Below are positions 42,401 to 55,569 of a stretch of DNA of 64,000 nucleotides, piece by piece; position 1 is the first letter of the stretch, and each line of letters begins with the position of its first letter. Below the pieces are notes generated by a model. That model made no database searches. It saw only the letters and a program-made list of their open reading frames with translations, and was not told where the DNA came from. Origin of the DNA: Planoprotostelium fungivorum (Eukaryota > Evosea > Variosea > Cavosteliida > Cavosteliaceae); the NCBI GenBank assembly GCA_003024175.1, contig MDYQ01000085.1, forward strand, positions 1 through 64,000, written 5' to 3'. The translations under genes and the position numbers were made by a program.

Positions 42401-45400
42401 TCGAGTCACTGATTCGTTGTAGATCGTGACGAGACGAAATACATGACTCACCTCGTCGTCACCGATTTCACCACCCTCGACGGTCTACAACTCGCCCTCG
42501 AGGCCGTTCGGGCCGTGGTGAGAGATCTCATCGAAATCTCGCGCTCTCACTGACGTCACCCAGGAGACCACTGGTAGCTCGATGTCTAAATCGGCTCGCA
42601 TCGGTTTCGTTCACAAGGGAAAGAGCCAATCGAATCTATTCAACGTTTTACACGCAGCTCAGAGCACCCAGATGGCTTCTAGATTCAGCCGATTCAGCCG
42701 TCCTCTTTTGGAGAAGGCTATCGATGGCCTGAAGAACGATAAGCCATTCACCGTCGAGTCCGGGCTAAATGTAGCGTCCGAGGCTGGAATGAACGTGGAG
42801 AAGATGAAGGAGAAGCTGACCGAGGAAGAGGTGAAGAGAAAATGAGGTGAAGAGAATTGACTCGTTGTAGACCAACCGACTATCGGATAAACACAGAGCT
42901 TTCTCGAGAGATTTCTTGAAATTATCCGAAGAGTCCAGCGCCGTCGTGACCAACGGAAGGGTATGTCGTTACGACCTATCATGAGATGTCTCACCTCTAC
43001 ATGGCAGGTTGTAGAGATAGCCTCGGGCACACAATTCAACCACTTAGATTTCGAGCTCCTCACTCGATTCGAATACACAAAGAGAACAAAGGCCGTAGAA
43101 ATCGCATTTCAAGATGTCAAATTCGAAGGAGTTGACCCCGACGTACTCACCGGGTGATGACACGTGGCGCGTTGTAGACGCTGAAATCTCGCAGAAATTA
43201 CATCAGCAACGCCATCATGTGTGCTTCTTCTCTGTTGGGCATCGACGAAGCCAACGAGATCAGCAAGGTCATCGTACCACCTCAAGTGCAGAGGTGAGAA
43301 TCTTCATTCGAATGAAATTGACTCGTTGTAGAACGGCCGTAGTGGACTCGACTGGAGGCAAGACTGGAATATTCCAGATCGTTGTCGTTTTGGATCCACT
43401 CAGTCGTGACGCACAGAGAGTACCTCCCATGTTAGAGGTATGACATCACATACGACATCACCCCACACGAACATCTTACATCTCATGATATCACACTCGT
43501 ACGTAACCATTATCAAGGTAGTGAAGAACATCTTCCCTTGCCGCATCGAGATCATCTTCAAGGCCACAGAGTTGTCCACCCTCCCTCTCAAATCCTTCTA
43601 TTCTTCTGCTCTCACCCAGCACATCTCTTTCGATTCACAGGGCAGAGTTTCCTCCGTATCACCAAAGTTGGAGAACGTTCCTGAGGACAGACTGCTGACC
43701 ATGGCATTGGACACGCCGGAATCGTGGCTCATCGGTCCCACACTCAGTAAATACGATCTGGGTGAGCATCTACAACGGTGTAGATGGAGATTGAATGTCG
43801 TCGCAGATAACATCAAGTTGAAAGATCTGGGGAAAGATAAGACTCTGTTTGCTGTTTTCGAATTACAGAGCATCACACTGCAGGGTAACTGCGCCGACAA
43901 GAAGGGAAATCCTCCCAGAGGCCTTCAGGTGCGTCCGCCTACATCGTTGTAGATTGACGAGGTCAGGTGGTCTTGGGAACACCCTCTCGCCCCGTTGTAG
44001 TGGACACACTCGTCATGGCCAATTTGGGTTATTTTCAATTAAAGGCCAATCCAGGAGTCTGGTCCCTCAAAATCAAGCCCGAGAGTCGCAGCGAAGAATT
44101 ATACGACATTCTACAACGAGACGAGAAGGTGAGCGTTGTAGACGATCGATTCTCATTTCTTTGATTCTGACTCGTTGTAGATCAGGGAATTGCAAGTCGT
44201 CATTTCGAATTTCAACGGACTCACCCTGCCTCTTAAAGTGATGAAAAAGATCGAAAAATTCAGCGAAGAGTTGCTGGTAGAAGGCGAAGGAGACGCGAAG
44301 CAAGACGCCGGCGTGTGGAATTCCTTTTCTGGGTGAGACGTCAAACTACAACCCGCCACTGACTCGTTGTAGATTGTGGAACGACAAGAAGAGTGAAGAG
44401 ACGATTCACGTGTTCTCCCTGGCCTCCGGACATCTCTACGAGAGGTTCTTAAAGATCATGATGCTGTCCGTGGTGAAGAACACGAAAAATCCCGTAAAAT
44501 TCTGGCTCTTGGCCAACTTTTTATCACCCAAGTTCAAGGTGACCGTCTACAACGCGTTATACATTCCGACGAAATCTCAGGATACCGTTCCCGCCTTAGC
44601 CCAGGCGTACAATTTCGAATACGAATTGGTTACCTACAAGTGGCCCTCTTGGTTGTTCGCCCAGACAGAGAAGCAGAGAATCATCTGGGCCTACAAGATC
44701 TTATTCTTAGACGTTCTATTTCCGCTGGACGTCAAGAAGGTCATCTACGTTGATGCCGATCAGGTGATGACGATCGTGATGTGGATCGCAATGATGATGA
44801 TGGAGCTGATGAGATGAAAGGTGGTCAGATCTGATCTGAAGGAATTGTGGGATCTAGATCTACACGGAGCACCGTATGGATACACACCCTTCTGTGACAG
44901 CAACAAGGAGACCGAAGGCTTCCGATTCTGGAAGAAAGGTTTTTGGGAGAGCCATCTCAGAGGACTCCACTATCACATCAGGTGGCTGACCATCACATCA
45001 TCCACATGATGATGATCATCATCATCGCGACACACGATCTAAAGAAGTGACAGTGCCCTCTATGTCGTAGATCTCTTCCGATTCCGCCAGATCGCTGCGG
45101 GAGATCAACTCCGAGCCACTTACTCTCAGTTGGCTCCAGATCCGAATTCTCTGTCGAATCTCGATCAAGATCTTCCCAATTACGTACAACACAATCTGAA
45201 GATCCACTCTCTACCGCAAGAGTGGCTGTGGTGTGAGACGTGGTGCTCAAATTCAACGAAATCTCAGGCGAAGACCATCGATCTCGTGAGCGATGGAAGA
45301 CGATGATGATGATGCTGATGGTGACAGTGTAACAATCCGTTGACGAAAACACCCAAGTTGGAGGCGGCCGTGAAGATCATTCCAGAGTGGACCGATCTCG

Positions 45401-45492
45401 ACAACGAAGTGAAGAGAGTGGAGAGGGAGTCTACGATGGCGGGAACGGCCTCACCCACCCCCTCGGCCGAACAAGGCAAGGACGAGTTATAG
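39483..45492 (+). CDS. UGGT: UDP-glucose:glycoprotein glucosyltransferase
   Basis: The ER folding sensor: it re-glucosylates N-glycans of misfolded glycoproteins for the calnexin cycle. The start at 39483 (an alternative Met is 10 codons on, [19 protein letters not shown]) leads to a signal peptide. The long N-terminal part matches UGGT thioredoxin-like domains ([33 protein letters not shown]-like, [48 protein letters not shown]). The GT24 catalytic domain begins [20 protein letters not shown], then [16 protein letters not shown], the metal-binding [21 protein letters not shown], and [20 protein letters not shown] then WLWCETWC. The protein ends in KDEL, an ER-retrieval signal. More than 25 short introns are present, many ending CGTTGTAG. 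Confidence 0.95.
43767..43786. repeat. Near-palindromic double copy of the ATCTACAACG motif
   Basis: CATCTACA-ACGG-TGTAGATG is a perfect 8-bp inverted repeat around a 4-nt centre, next to a UGGT donor-like site. It is one of the clearest full palindromes of the dispersed decamer. Confidence 0.65.
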
Positions 45493-45689
45493 AGGACACT
45501 CTGCGACAATACACAGACTTTGATGCATAGAGGTGCCCTTCAGCGTAAACGCGCCTGTCAGGCCGCTCATTTTTTCCTTTTTTTTCGTGTCTGTGGGCCG
45601 TTTGGCGCGTGAGATGCGACAGGTTCATCTCTGTAAGAGTAACCGAAAATGAGAAGCATTCAGACATAATCGAACACCAAGAGACAGAC
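45493..45689. other. Spacer between UGGT and the LRR receptor array
   Basis: About 200 bp containing the UGGT 3' UTR and the promoter of the first LRR gene. No gene is seen. A T-rich run (CTTTTTTTTCG) lies near 45580. Confidence 0.4.
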
Positions 45690-48439
45690 ATGAAGTCGTG
45701 GTTGGTGTTAATCGCCCTCTTTCACGTGTGCTTCGCGACGGAGAAGGACTTGTTGATGGACATCTTCCACAGTACCGGGGGTGAGTGATGCAAACATAAC
45801 AGGTCTGAGAGGATGTAGGGGAAGCGTGGGTGAACAGCACCGGCTGGGTTGATGCAAGTGGAGATGCGTGCTCTCTCTTCGGTGTCATCTGTGACACGAA
45901 TGGAAACAGACATCACTTCCCTCGATCTTTCCAGGTAGAATCATCACACATCTTCAAGACTTCTCATCATTCTGTAGCAATTCTCTCATCGGAACGATTC
46001 CTGCGAGTCTCGACCAGCTGAACCAACTCGTCCATCTGAATCTCAGCAACAATGCGGGTCTGACTGGCGACTTGCCTGACCTCAGCAACCTCACAAGTCT
46101 CAAGTCTATCGACCTCTCGCACACACAGCTGACAAATCCGAGTGAGTCTCTTCCTCACACTAAGCCGAGCGACTAAAGAGAACAGCTGCGTTCGGGTCTT
46201 TGGCGCAACTCGAAGTTCTGAACCTCCACGGGACACAGATGTGGAGTGACTATCCGAGTGGGTTCCTAGAGATGAAGAACTTGACCGTGTTTGACATCGG
46301 AGGGGTGAGTTGATGATGGTGAGTGTCTCTCATTAAGTTCACCCAGGCCAAATTGTCTGGAGACATCGATTCCCTCACTCTATTGATCAATGGTCTCACC
46401 AGACTCATCGTCTTGGACGTCAGCGACAACAGCTTCGGTCCATCCAGTTACTTCATCTTTCCCACGGAGTCGCCGAACATCGAGTACATAGATGTGACCT
46501 CTGTGATTCTCTTCCGACAATTGACTGAACAGATTCCGAACGTTCCGTTAAGGAAGCTCAAGTACCTCAATATGGGGCAGAGACGTCTCGTCGGATCGAT
46601 TCCAGGTGAAGGCCGCAATCATAGACAAGAGATCCCATCACAACCCATCGTCATCATCCATCATCCATCACCCATCACCCATCACCGACGCGATGAGATC
46701 ATCCAAACTACCGTTCATAAACGTAGATATCTTTGGACAGATCGAGTATGTGAACCTGAAGAGCACATCTCTGACGGGAAGCATCCCATCTTCCATCTTC
46801 AACTCATCCGCCCTCATTTATCTCGATCTCTCCCTTAATCAGCTCACGGGAGATCTACAAGAATTCGCCAGCACAGACATCCAATACCTAGATTTGAATA
46901 GTAACAGGTCTGTACATGTGTTATTATCGCGTGTATCTGACAGAGACAGTCTGAGAGGAGCTCTACCGAGTGGATGGGGTAAATTGACACGTCTAACGTA
47001 CCTCGATATCTCCAACAACAATCAGAATGGAGAATTGGTGGGAATATTTGACAAGATGAACGGCCTACACACCATCAATATACAGTGAGTGATGACATCA
47101 GTACACTTTCTTATCTTACAACAGGTTCAACTCGTTCAGTGGAGCCGTTCCAGATGTGTTTGACCTCCAGATTCAGACGTTTCTAGGAGACAACAACCAA
47201 TTGGATGGTAATCTGCCTCCTTCACTACTACAAAGCGATTCTCTCGTAGAGATCAGATTATTCAGAAACTTTCTCAGTGGTGATCTACCGATGGAAGCTT
47301 CAGGTCTGAACAACCTCACCATCTTGGATCTATCCAGGGTGAGTCCATCGACTTTTTTTTAATGAGCGAGTTCGTTGATCACACATAGAACATGCTGACG
47401 GGTTCTATACCCTCTTGGATATCACAGAAGACCAATCTACAATCGATCTTTCTGCAGCAGGTGCGACTGCTAAGACATGGATGGTGACGTCTGACGAGTG
47501 TAGAATCAACTGAATGGGACCATTCCATCGAATCTGGGAGATCTGTACAATCTCGAGACACTCAAATTGGATAGTAATCGGGTGAGATCACCACTGGTAT
47601 ACGAGACTCATCCCACAACAGCTGACAGGGGTTATTCCAATGGAGATCAGTAATTTGACCCAATTGAAGAGTGAGATTTCATCTTTTTCACGTTCTGACG
47701 TCATCAGCTCTGACTGTATCATCTAATAACCTCACGGGAGGTGTTCCCGCCATTTTCAACCAATTGTCACTCAAAATGTTCGACGTGAGCTACAACACAC
47801 AGTTGGGTGGCACGCTCGATTTTCTCACCAATGTCACATCACTCTATTTCTTCCGTGGCAGCCATTGTAATTGTACTGGAACTATACCGAATAACATTGG
47901 CAACAGAATGTTGCTGGTGAGTGGCAGTATATGCCTGTGCATTTCCATCCTAAAGCTGATGGAACAAAGGAATTTGATGTGGGATACAATCAACTCGGTG
48001 GAGATCTGCCTGTTCTCCGCGTAGATCATCGACTCATCTTATCACACAATGATTTCACTGGACCTATACCCGTGAGACATGTCTGCGTCGACATATCAAC
48101 TTACGCACGATAGGATCCTGGAGCAGGCATGGATGTGCGTATCTCTTATCGAGTGCATCCTTTGAACGTTCACAGGTGTATGACATGAGCTTCAATCGAT
48201 TCAGTGGATGTCTGAATTCAAGCTACGACTGGGGCCTATCCATGTCTAAGATCCTCCTGAATGATAACGAGCTCACGAATTGTGGTCCCGGTGTCTATGA
48301 TCACAATGTGTGACGTCACTGCTGCGAATCACTGATGATCTCAGTTGGATCTATTTTCGGACAGTAGTTTTGGCACTCTCCTTGTTTTAGATCTGTCGAA
48401 TAATCAATTCTTTGGTGAATTCACCCGATCAACCTTTTA
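45690..48439 (+). CDS. Secreted LRR protein, truncated member of the LRR-kinase array (copy 1)
   Basis: Signal peptide MKSWLVLIALFHVCFATEK, then an LRR N-cap (DLLMDIFHSTGGEAWVNSTG, GVICD) and about 18 plant-type LRRs (LTGSIPSSIFN, LSGDLPMEASGLNNLTILDL, LTGGVPAIFNQLSL), with many N-glycosylation sites. It follows copies 2 and 3 exon by exon up to FFGEFTR, then reaches a TAG stop at 48437-48439. Immediately after comes the last-exon tail of the kinase. About 3.1 kb present in copy 2 (distal LRRs, TM, kinase core) is missing, with the breakpoint inside the final intron: the TTTTAG acceptor is now read as codons. As written it would make a soluble ectodomain without TM or kinase. Whether it is functional (decoy or adhesion protein) or merely decaying is open. 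Confidence 0.8.
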
Positions 48440-48842
48440 GGTCAGTGAACCATGGCCTGATGTTGATCCGGTGAACGCAGCCGTCCAAATCGTGACGAAA
48501 GGAGAGCGTCTGCCCATTCCCAACGACTGTCCTCTGCCCGTGTCCGAACTCATGACAGGTCATCCACGAACGTCTCATCAACATGTTCTGACGATGTGAC
48601 AGCATGTTTCGAAACAGATCCAGTCGAAAGGCCAGACTTTGAGCTGATATCAGCATCTCTGAGGGCTGAAGAAGAAGACGGCAGCAAGGAGCGAATCGTC
48701 GCCCAGCATAAATCTGAGCAGTACAGCACCGGCCAATATGACAACACAGTTCAGACGTTTCAGGATGTGGAAGGGCAGTATCAGCCGGTCACGACCCGAC
48801 CACCACAGACGAAAACGACTGAAGACGGAAAATCGAAGTAAT
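48440..48842 (+). pseudogene. Relic of kinase C-terminal exons of copy 1
   Basis: Directly downstream of the new stop, the sequence VSEPWPDVDPVNAAVQIVTK and ACFETDPVERPDFELISASL is homologous to the last two exons of copies 2 and 3, including the intervening intron, and ends EDGKSK. It is separated from the LRR frame by the TAG, so it is expected to be 3' UTR. Divergence from copy 2 is small, so the deletion is not ancient. Confidence 0.75.
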
Positions 48843-49038
48843 AGATGCTGACAAACGTTCGTCTCCATTTCGATTTGGTTCTATGCAATAAAATTATATC
48901 TTTGATTCCCTTGGTACCAAGGACCTGACAGAAGAAGAAGCACCTTGAGCTTCTACGGCGACGCAGTTTTGAGATGTAAGGTGACAGGTTCGTAAATGTA
49001 GATGAATCGCTTCAAGCACAAAATAGCGCGGCGTAAAG

Positions 49039-52000
49039 ATGAAGGACCTGGTGAGGTTCCTGGTGGTGGCTTTTCTCTTCAGCGCATGTGCCGCACTGCA
49101 GAGAGACTTGCTATTGGATATATATCACACCACTGGGGGTGGGTTGCAGGAACATCATTTTGTCTAACATGGTGCAGGAGAAGCGTGGGGGAATAATACA
49201 GGGTGGGCTGATACGAACCAAAATGAGTGCCTCTTCTACGGCGTGACTTGTGATTCCGATGGAAGTATCACCTCTCTCGATCTTTCCAGGTATAATCACC
49301 ACACATATCTTCACGACTTCTAAAACCATACAGAAACCTCTTATCTGGAAGCATTTCTGCGAGTCTCGGTCAACTGACACATCTCGTCCATCTGAATCTC
49401 AGCAACAATGCGGGTCTGACTGGCGACCTGCCTGACCTCAGCAACCTCACAAGTCTCAAGTCTATCGACCTCTCGCACACGCAGCTGACGAATCCGAGTA
49501 AGTCTCTTCCTCACACTAAGCCGAGCGACTAAAGAGAACAGCTGCGTTCGGGTCTTTGGCACAAGTCGAAGTTCTGAACCTCCACGGGACACAGATGTGG
49601 AGTGACTATCCGAGCGGGTTCCTAGAGATGAAGAACTTGACCGTATTTGACATCGGAGGGGTGAGTTGATGAACTCATCCGTCTCTGATGGAATTCAGTC
49701 TAAGCTATCCGGAGACATCGATTCTCTCGTTCTATTGATCAACAGCATAACGAGGCTCATCGTCTTGGACATGAGTGACAATAACTTCGAGGCATCCAAT
49801 TATTTCGTCTTTCCAGCACAGTCACCAGACATCGAATACATCGATACGGGCTCCATCTCTCTCTTCCAACAGAGAACAGCGAAGATTCCAGATGTTCCAC
49901 TGAGAAAGCTCAAGCAATTGAGAATGCCACAGAAGCGCCTGACCGGTTCGATTCCAGGTGACGATCCTCTTTCATCACGCACCATGATCATCATCCATCG
50001 ATCATGCATTATCAACGCATCATCATCCGATCGTGAAAAGTCCGACTCATGAACGAATAGATGTCTTCGGACAGATAGAGTACGTCAACCTCGAAAGTAA
50101 TTCCCTGACGGGAGACATTCCACCTTCTCTCTACAACTCTCCCTCACTCGTTCACATCGACCTCTCTGGCAACTCATTCGCTACAAATCTGCCAAATCTT
50201 ACCAGCGTGGACTTGAATTACATCGATATGAGCAGCAACAGGTCCGTACACTTCATCGAACGAAATCTGACGGAAAACTAGCTTCAGGGGACCCCTGCCC
50301 AGAGGTTGGGCTAATCTGACACGTCTGACCTATTTCGACGTCTCCAACAACAATCTGAATGGAGAATTGGTGGGAATATTCGACGGAATGATCAGTCTAG
50401 ACACGATCAACGTCCAGTGAGTTTTCAACTCTTACCGTGATACCTCAACCTCTATTCTCATCATCATCTCAGGTTCAATTCTTTCAGTGGAATGATTCCA
50501 GATCTATTCAAACACGTGAAGAGATTCCTGGGAAATAATAATCAGCTCGAGGGTAACTTACCCTCATCCTTACTGCAGAGCGATTCTCTCGTAGAGATCA
50601 GATTATCCAGGAACTTTCTCAGCGGCAATCTACCAACGGAGTCTTCGGGTCTGAACAATCTCACCATCTTGGATCTATCCAGGGTGAGTACAAACGATGC
50701 ATTCGCATCTTCAAGATCTGATCGACCACAGAACATGCTGACGGGTTCCATACCCTCTTGGATATCACAGAAGAGCAATCTACAGTCGATCTTTCTGCAG
50801 CAGGTGAGACTGCTTAGACATCGACATTGATGTCTGACGTGTGTAGAATCAACTGAGTGGGACCATTCCATCGAATCTGGGAAATCTGTACAACCTGAAA
50901 ACCCTCAAGCTGGGTAGTAACCAAGTGATGACGTCTCGCATGATATCGCATGCTGACTCGAACAGTTGACCGGATCGATTCCATTGGAGTTGAGTAACTT
51001 GACCCTACTGACCAGTGAGATTCCGTCGAAATTTCGTGGTCTGACGTCATCAGCCCTGTCTGTACCCTCCAACGGCTTGACCGGCGGTGTTCCCGCCATT
51101 TTCAACCAACTATCTCTCAACACGCTCGACGTGAGCTACAACACACAGTTGGGTGGTACGCTCGACTTTCTCGTCAACGTCACTTCTCTGTATGATTTCT
51201 ACGGCAGTCACTGCAGTTTCACTGGAAATATCCCGGAGCATATCGGTGGTGACCTCTTATTCGTGAGTCATTCCACACCTCATTTGATCTCATTCTCTCT
51301 TCTCGCGGCCGTCCATTCATCAGGAAGATCAATTGATGATTTACAGACGTTCGATGTTGGATACAACCAACTGGGGGGAGATCTACCTTATCTTCCGGCA
51401 CAGACTGATCTCATACTGACCCACAACAACTTCACCGGACCGATACCAGTGAGATTTGTCGACGTCGACAACTCAACTGACGTTTGACAGAGTCCTGGAC
51501 CAGGAATGAACGTGCGTGACGTGTATTCTGACACCCTCTGAAAGTCTTTAGGTCTTTGATTTGAGTTACAATCGATTCAATGGATGTCTCGACTCGAAAT
51601 ACTATTGGGGTCTGACCATGGATCGTATTCTCCTCAACAATAACGAACTCACAAATTGTGGGCCCGGCATCTATGATCACAACGTGAGCGATGAGATGGA
51701 TGTAGAGTGTGGATTGATCACTATCAGTTGAACCTCTTTGCTGAACAACAATTTATGACTTTGAACACGCTCGATCTGTCGAATAATCGTTTTTTCGGAG
51801 AATTTACGAGGGCCACTTTCTCTGGATTGAGCGGCATCACTGAATTCAGATTGGCTGTGAGATTTCATACGAATTTCTAGTGTTGATGTTCTTCAGGGTA
51901 ATTCTTTCAGCGGACAATTTCCCATCGAATTTGGGGGAGCCAATCTGAGGGTAAAGAAAGAGATGGAAATTCGGCTGAAATCTCCAGATCTTCGACATCT

Positions 52001-55000
52001 CGAGGAACAGCTTCACGGGATACATTCCCCTCACTTCCGGCCAGCAGACTTCGCTCTCTATCGAAGTAATCAACGTCAGCCACAATCAGGTGAAGATTCT
52101 CGAAACGGATGACCTCACGGATAATTGTTCGTCAGATGAGAGATGTCTTTCCTTCGAGTCTATCCAGTCTACCGTTGGTGTCTCTGGACCTGTCACACAA
52201 TCTTCTCATCGGTACGATACCTTCTGCCATCGCTCAGTTCACTACGCTGACTGAGATCGCTGTGCAAGGAAACATGTTCCAGGGTGATGCATACATCATA
52301 TATCGCATACATCATCATTCTTCCCATGCAGTGAGATGAAAGACTGACGCAGAGCAGGTGACATACCGCAAGAGATCGGACAGCTGAGACAGCTGCTGTC
52401 GGTGAACATGAGTCAGAATGGACTGACAGCCATGTCACTGGACTTTGTCTCTTCTCTGGTCAACTTGCAGTCGCTTGACCTGTCGGACAACAAGATCCAA
52501 GCGATGATACCCAGTGTGCTGGGTGAGTGTAGATTTGTTTAAAATGTCGCTAACGATGGTAGCGCCGACGATAACAGCCCTTGATCTGTCAAACAATAAG
52601 ATCTATGGACAGATACCAGATTCCGTGTTCAATCTGCGAGCTTTAACACAACTCAGTCTGGTGAGTCGAAGAGATGTCGTGGAAACTGAAGAACGTTCAG
52701 GGAAATAACACTCTTGAAGGCCAGATGAAGAATTTGTTAGGAGACCCGAGAGTAAGAATTGAATGGCTTCAAGAATATTCTGATGATTCTACGGTAGATA
52801 TTTGATGTCAGCCACAACCGACTGACAGGCGACGTGTCTTTCCTGTCGCAGATGTCATCTATCTCTGACCTGCGTCTCAACAACAATCAGTTCAGTGGAT
52901 CGCTGCCATCTCTGACGTCACGCAAGAACTTGTTGTATGTGAATGTGGTGAGTATAACGAACGTTGAATGTTGAACGTGTGTGACAAGAGACAGTCTGCA
53001 AACGAGCTGAGCGGACAGCTGTCAGACTTTACACAGCTGTTGTCGTTACAGTATCTCGACCTCAGGTGACGTCATCTTTGACGATGAGAATGTGTCGACT
53101 GATATATATCGTCAGCCGTAATCGGTTTAATGGTAGCATTCCATCATTCAGTGGATCACAGAGCATCATCCGACTAGATCTATCACACAATCTCATCCAA
53201 TACGGTAGACAGGTGCGTCGTTTATCATATTTTGCATTTTCACTGATCGATCGTGATCTTCTTTTCTGACATGTGTTTGTAGATATCTCTTCCATCAAAG
53301 ACTGTCTGCTCTGTCGATGACAACCCTCTTCGCTGTCCTGTCGACTGGACCATTCTGAGTCAATGCAGAGGCATGTGTGAGGCAGTGGGCAACAACACAG
53401 TGCAGAGTGTAGACTTTCACATGCAAGGCGAGGTGTCTACCTTTGACTCAGCCGCTTTCCTTCGCACATTGTCACGCCTGGGCAACATCACACAATCTCG
53501 TCTGTCCATCAGCAGCCTGAGGTGATTTCTGTCGATTTGGGGGATGATCTGACGTGAGATCAGATCAGGCAGTGTCATTGCGACTGTCGATGTTCAACCA
53601 TCAGCAGCAGGACAAGTGAACGAAGGGTCAGTGGAAGACACAGTACAAGTGTTGAAGAGCATACCGATGACAAGCTACGGAGAGGCAGGGTACAACTTGA
53701 TCGATCCAGTGGGATCTACTGCATCAGTCGCACCAGTCAAAGGATCGAGCTCGAACACGGGGATCATAGTGGGTGTAGTGGGTGAGTCATCGGATATCAC
53801 ATCATCGAGTGTGAAATCAGGACCCAAAAAAGTCTGATTGAGAATACAGTTGGGTTCGTTGTCTTGGCCGTCATCGTAGTCGTGGCGTTCTTGTTGTACA
53901 GAAGACAGATGTCAAAGAGAGTGGGCCACGACCAGTTTGCCATGATCGATGTGTCGCAGCTCAACACTTCGACTGTCAAGAAGTCACTGATCGACTTTGA
54001 CGAGCTGAAGAGCATGCAAACGATTGGGTCAGGAGCTTTTGGCATCGTGTACAAAGCGAGATGGAGAGAGACATCAGTGGCTGTGAGTGATGAGAGTCGT
54101 AGTTCTGCGCTAAGATTTTGTAGGTGAAGCAGATCAGAGCCGAGTATGTGACAGAGGGGCAGTTGCGAGACTTCTTACGTGAAGTGGCCATTCTACAAGG
54201 ATTGAAGAGTCATCCGAACATTGGTGATCACATCATCTGATCTCATCACTTTCTGACGGTAGATAGTGATGTTCATTGGAATGACATTCCCTCCTCAGCC
54301 TCTCAGTCTCGTCACAGGTATCATCATTCTCAACATCACATCTTTCTGACATCTAGCTGATGACATACAGAGTTCTGTGGCGGAGGTGGATTGTTCGACT
54401 ATCTGCGACAGAACGAGTGCACGATCGATCAGAAGGTCAAGTTTATGCTAGAGATAGCACTGGGTATGCTGCATCTGCACAAAGAGAAGGTAAGAAATGT
54501 GGATGTGATACACGGAGAGTGACTGGAAGCACAGGTGATACATCGAGATCTTGCAGTGCGTAACATCTTACTCAACTCGCATCTGGAAGCCAAGGTGAAT
54601 GGTTGTGTGTCGTGTAGAATGGCTGACATGTTGTGAGGTTGCCGACTTTGGACTGTCACGAGAGCAGCACGACACAGCTGTTGCGTCGCAGACGCAGACG
54701 AGTGTGGGACCGCTGAAGTGGATGGCGCCAGAGGCCATACAGAACAGAGTGTACTCTGTCAAGTCTGACGGTAAGAACGAGATAGAGAGGCATGACTGAC
54801 AAGAGACAGCGTTCTCTTTTGGAGTAGTAATGTGGGAAATTCTTGAGGTGAGATCAATTTCTGTCGTGATTTTGATGATGTGAACGATCACGATCGTGAT
54901 CACGAGATGGTGACCATAAGGAACGAGGACTGACAAATGTGCAGGTCAGTGAACCATGGCCTGATGTCGATCCGGTCAACGCAGCCGTTCGGATTGTGAC

Positions 55001-55344
55001 GAAAGGAGAGCGTCTGCCCATTCCCAACGACTGTCCTCTGCCCGTGTCCGAACTCATGACAGGTCTTCTACAACGTCTCATCGACATGTTCTGATGAGAT
55101 GACAGCATGTTTCGAAACAGATCCAGTGGAAAGGCCAGACTTTGAGCTGATTTCAGCATCTCTGAAGGCTGAAGAAGATGTTAGCAAGGAGCGAATCGTC
55201 GTCCAGCATAAACCTGAGCAGTACAGCACCGGCCAATATGACAACACGGTTCAGACGTTCCAGGATGTGGAACTGCAGTATCAGCCGGTCACGACACGAC
55301 CACCACAGACGAAAACGACTGAGGACGGAAGATCGCCAGTCTGA
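49039..55344 (+). CDS. LRR receptor tyrosine kinase-like protein (copy 2)
   Basis: A full receptor: signal peptide MKDLVRFLVVAFLFSACAA, an LRR N-cap, some 25-30 LRRs of the plant-like LxGxIP type (to about 53.3 kb), and a juxtamembrane Cys cluster (CSVDDNPLRCPVDWTILSQC). TM residues are split by an intron (GIIVGVVG, then VVLAVIVVVAFLLY). The kinase is intact: GSGAFGIVYKARW, VKQIRAEY, VIHRDLAVRNILLNS, VADFGLSREQ, VGPLKWMAPEAI, AFSFGVVMWEILE, ERPDFELISASL. HRDLAVRN is the tyrosine-kinase form of the catalytic loop, so tyrosine specificity is likely. The C-tail has tyrosines in QYSTGQYDNTVQ and QYQPV, possible docking sites. Stop at 55344. Two LRR blocks are identical to copy 3, introns included. 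Confidence 0.9.
49793..50643 (+). repeat. Identical tract A shared by LRR kinase copies 2 and 3
   Basis: By eye, 851 bp with no difference from 56325-57175 (constant offset 6532), spanning exons and introns, while the sequence just upstream differs at many sites. Confidence 0.85.
50904..52292 (+). repeat. Identical tract B shared by LRR kinase copies 2 and 3
   Basis: By eye, about 1.39 kb identical to 57436-58824, introns included. It ends abruptly at an intron microsatellite, after which the copies differ at many sites. Confidence 0.85.
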
Positions 55345-55569
55345 TGAAGGAATAGATGCTGGCTGTTGTAACGATTGTCCCCTTGGTTTGATGAGCGTCA
55401 CAAATGTTGGTGTCTCCACTTCAATTTGGTTCTATGCAATAAAATTATATCTCGATATTCCAAGGACCTGACAGAAGAAGCACCTTGGGCTTGAAGAGAT
55501 CTACATTACGAACCTGTCACCTTACACCAGCGCCGCTCTCTCGAGAAGCCCAAAACAGCACGGGTATAG

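Noticed and set aside
48860-49035. Possible mobile element between LRR copies, because a similar sequence recurs near 55400-55560
   Set aside because: The shared stretch is simply the duplicated 3' UTR and promoter of the tandem gene unit, with no terminal repeats or target-site duplication.
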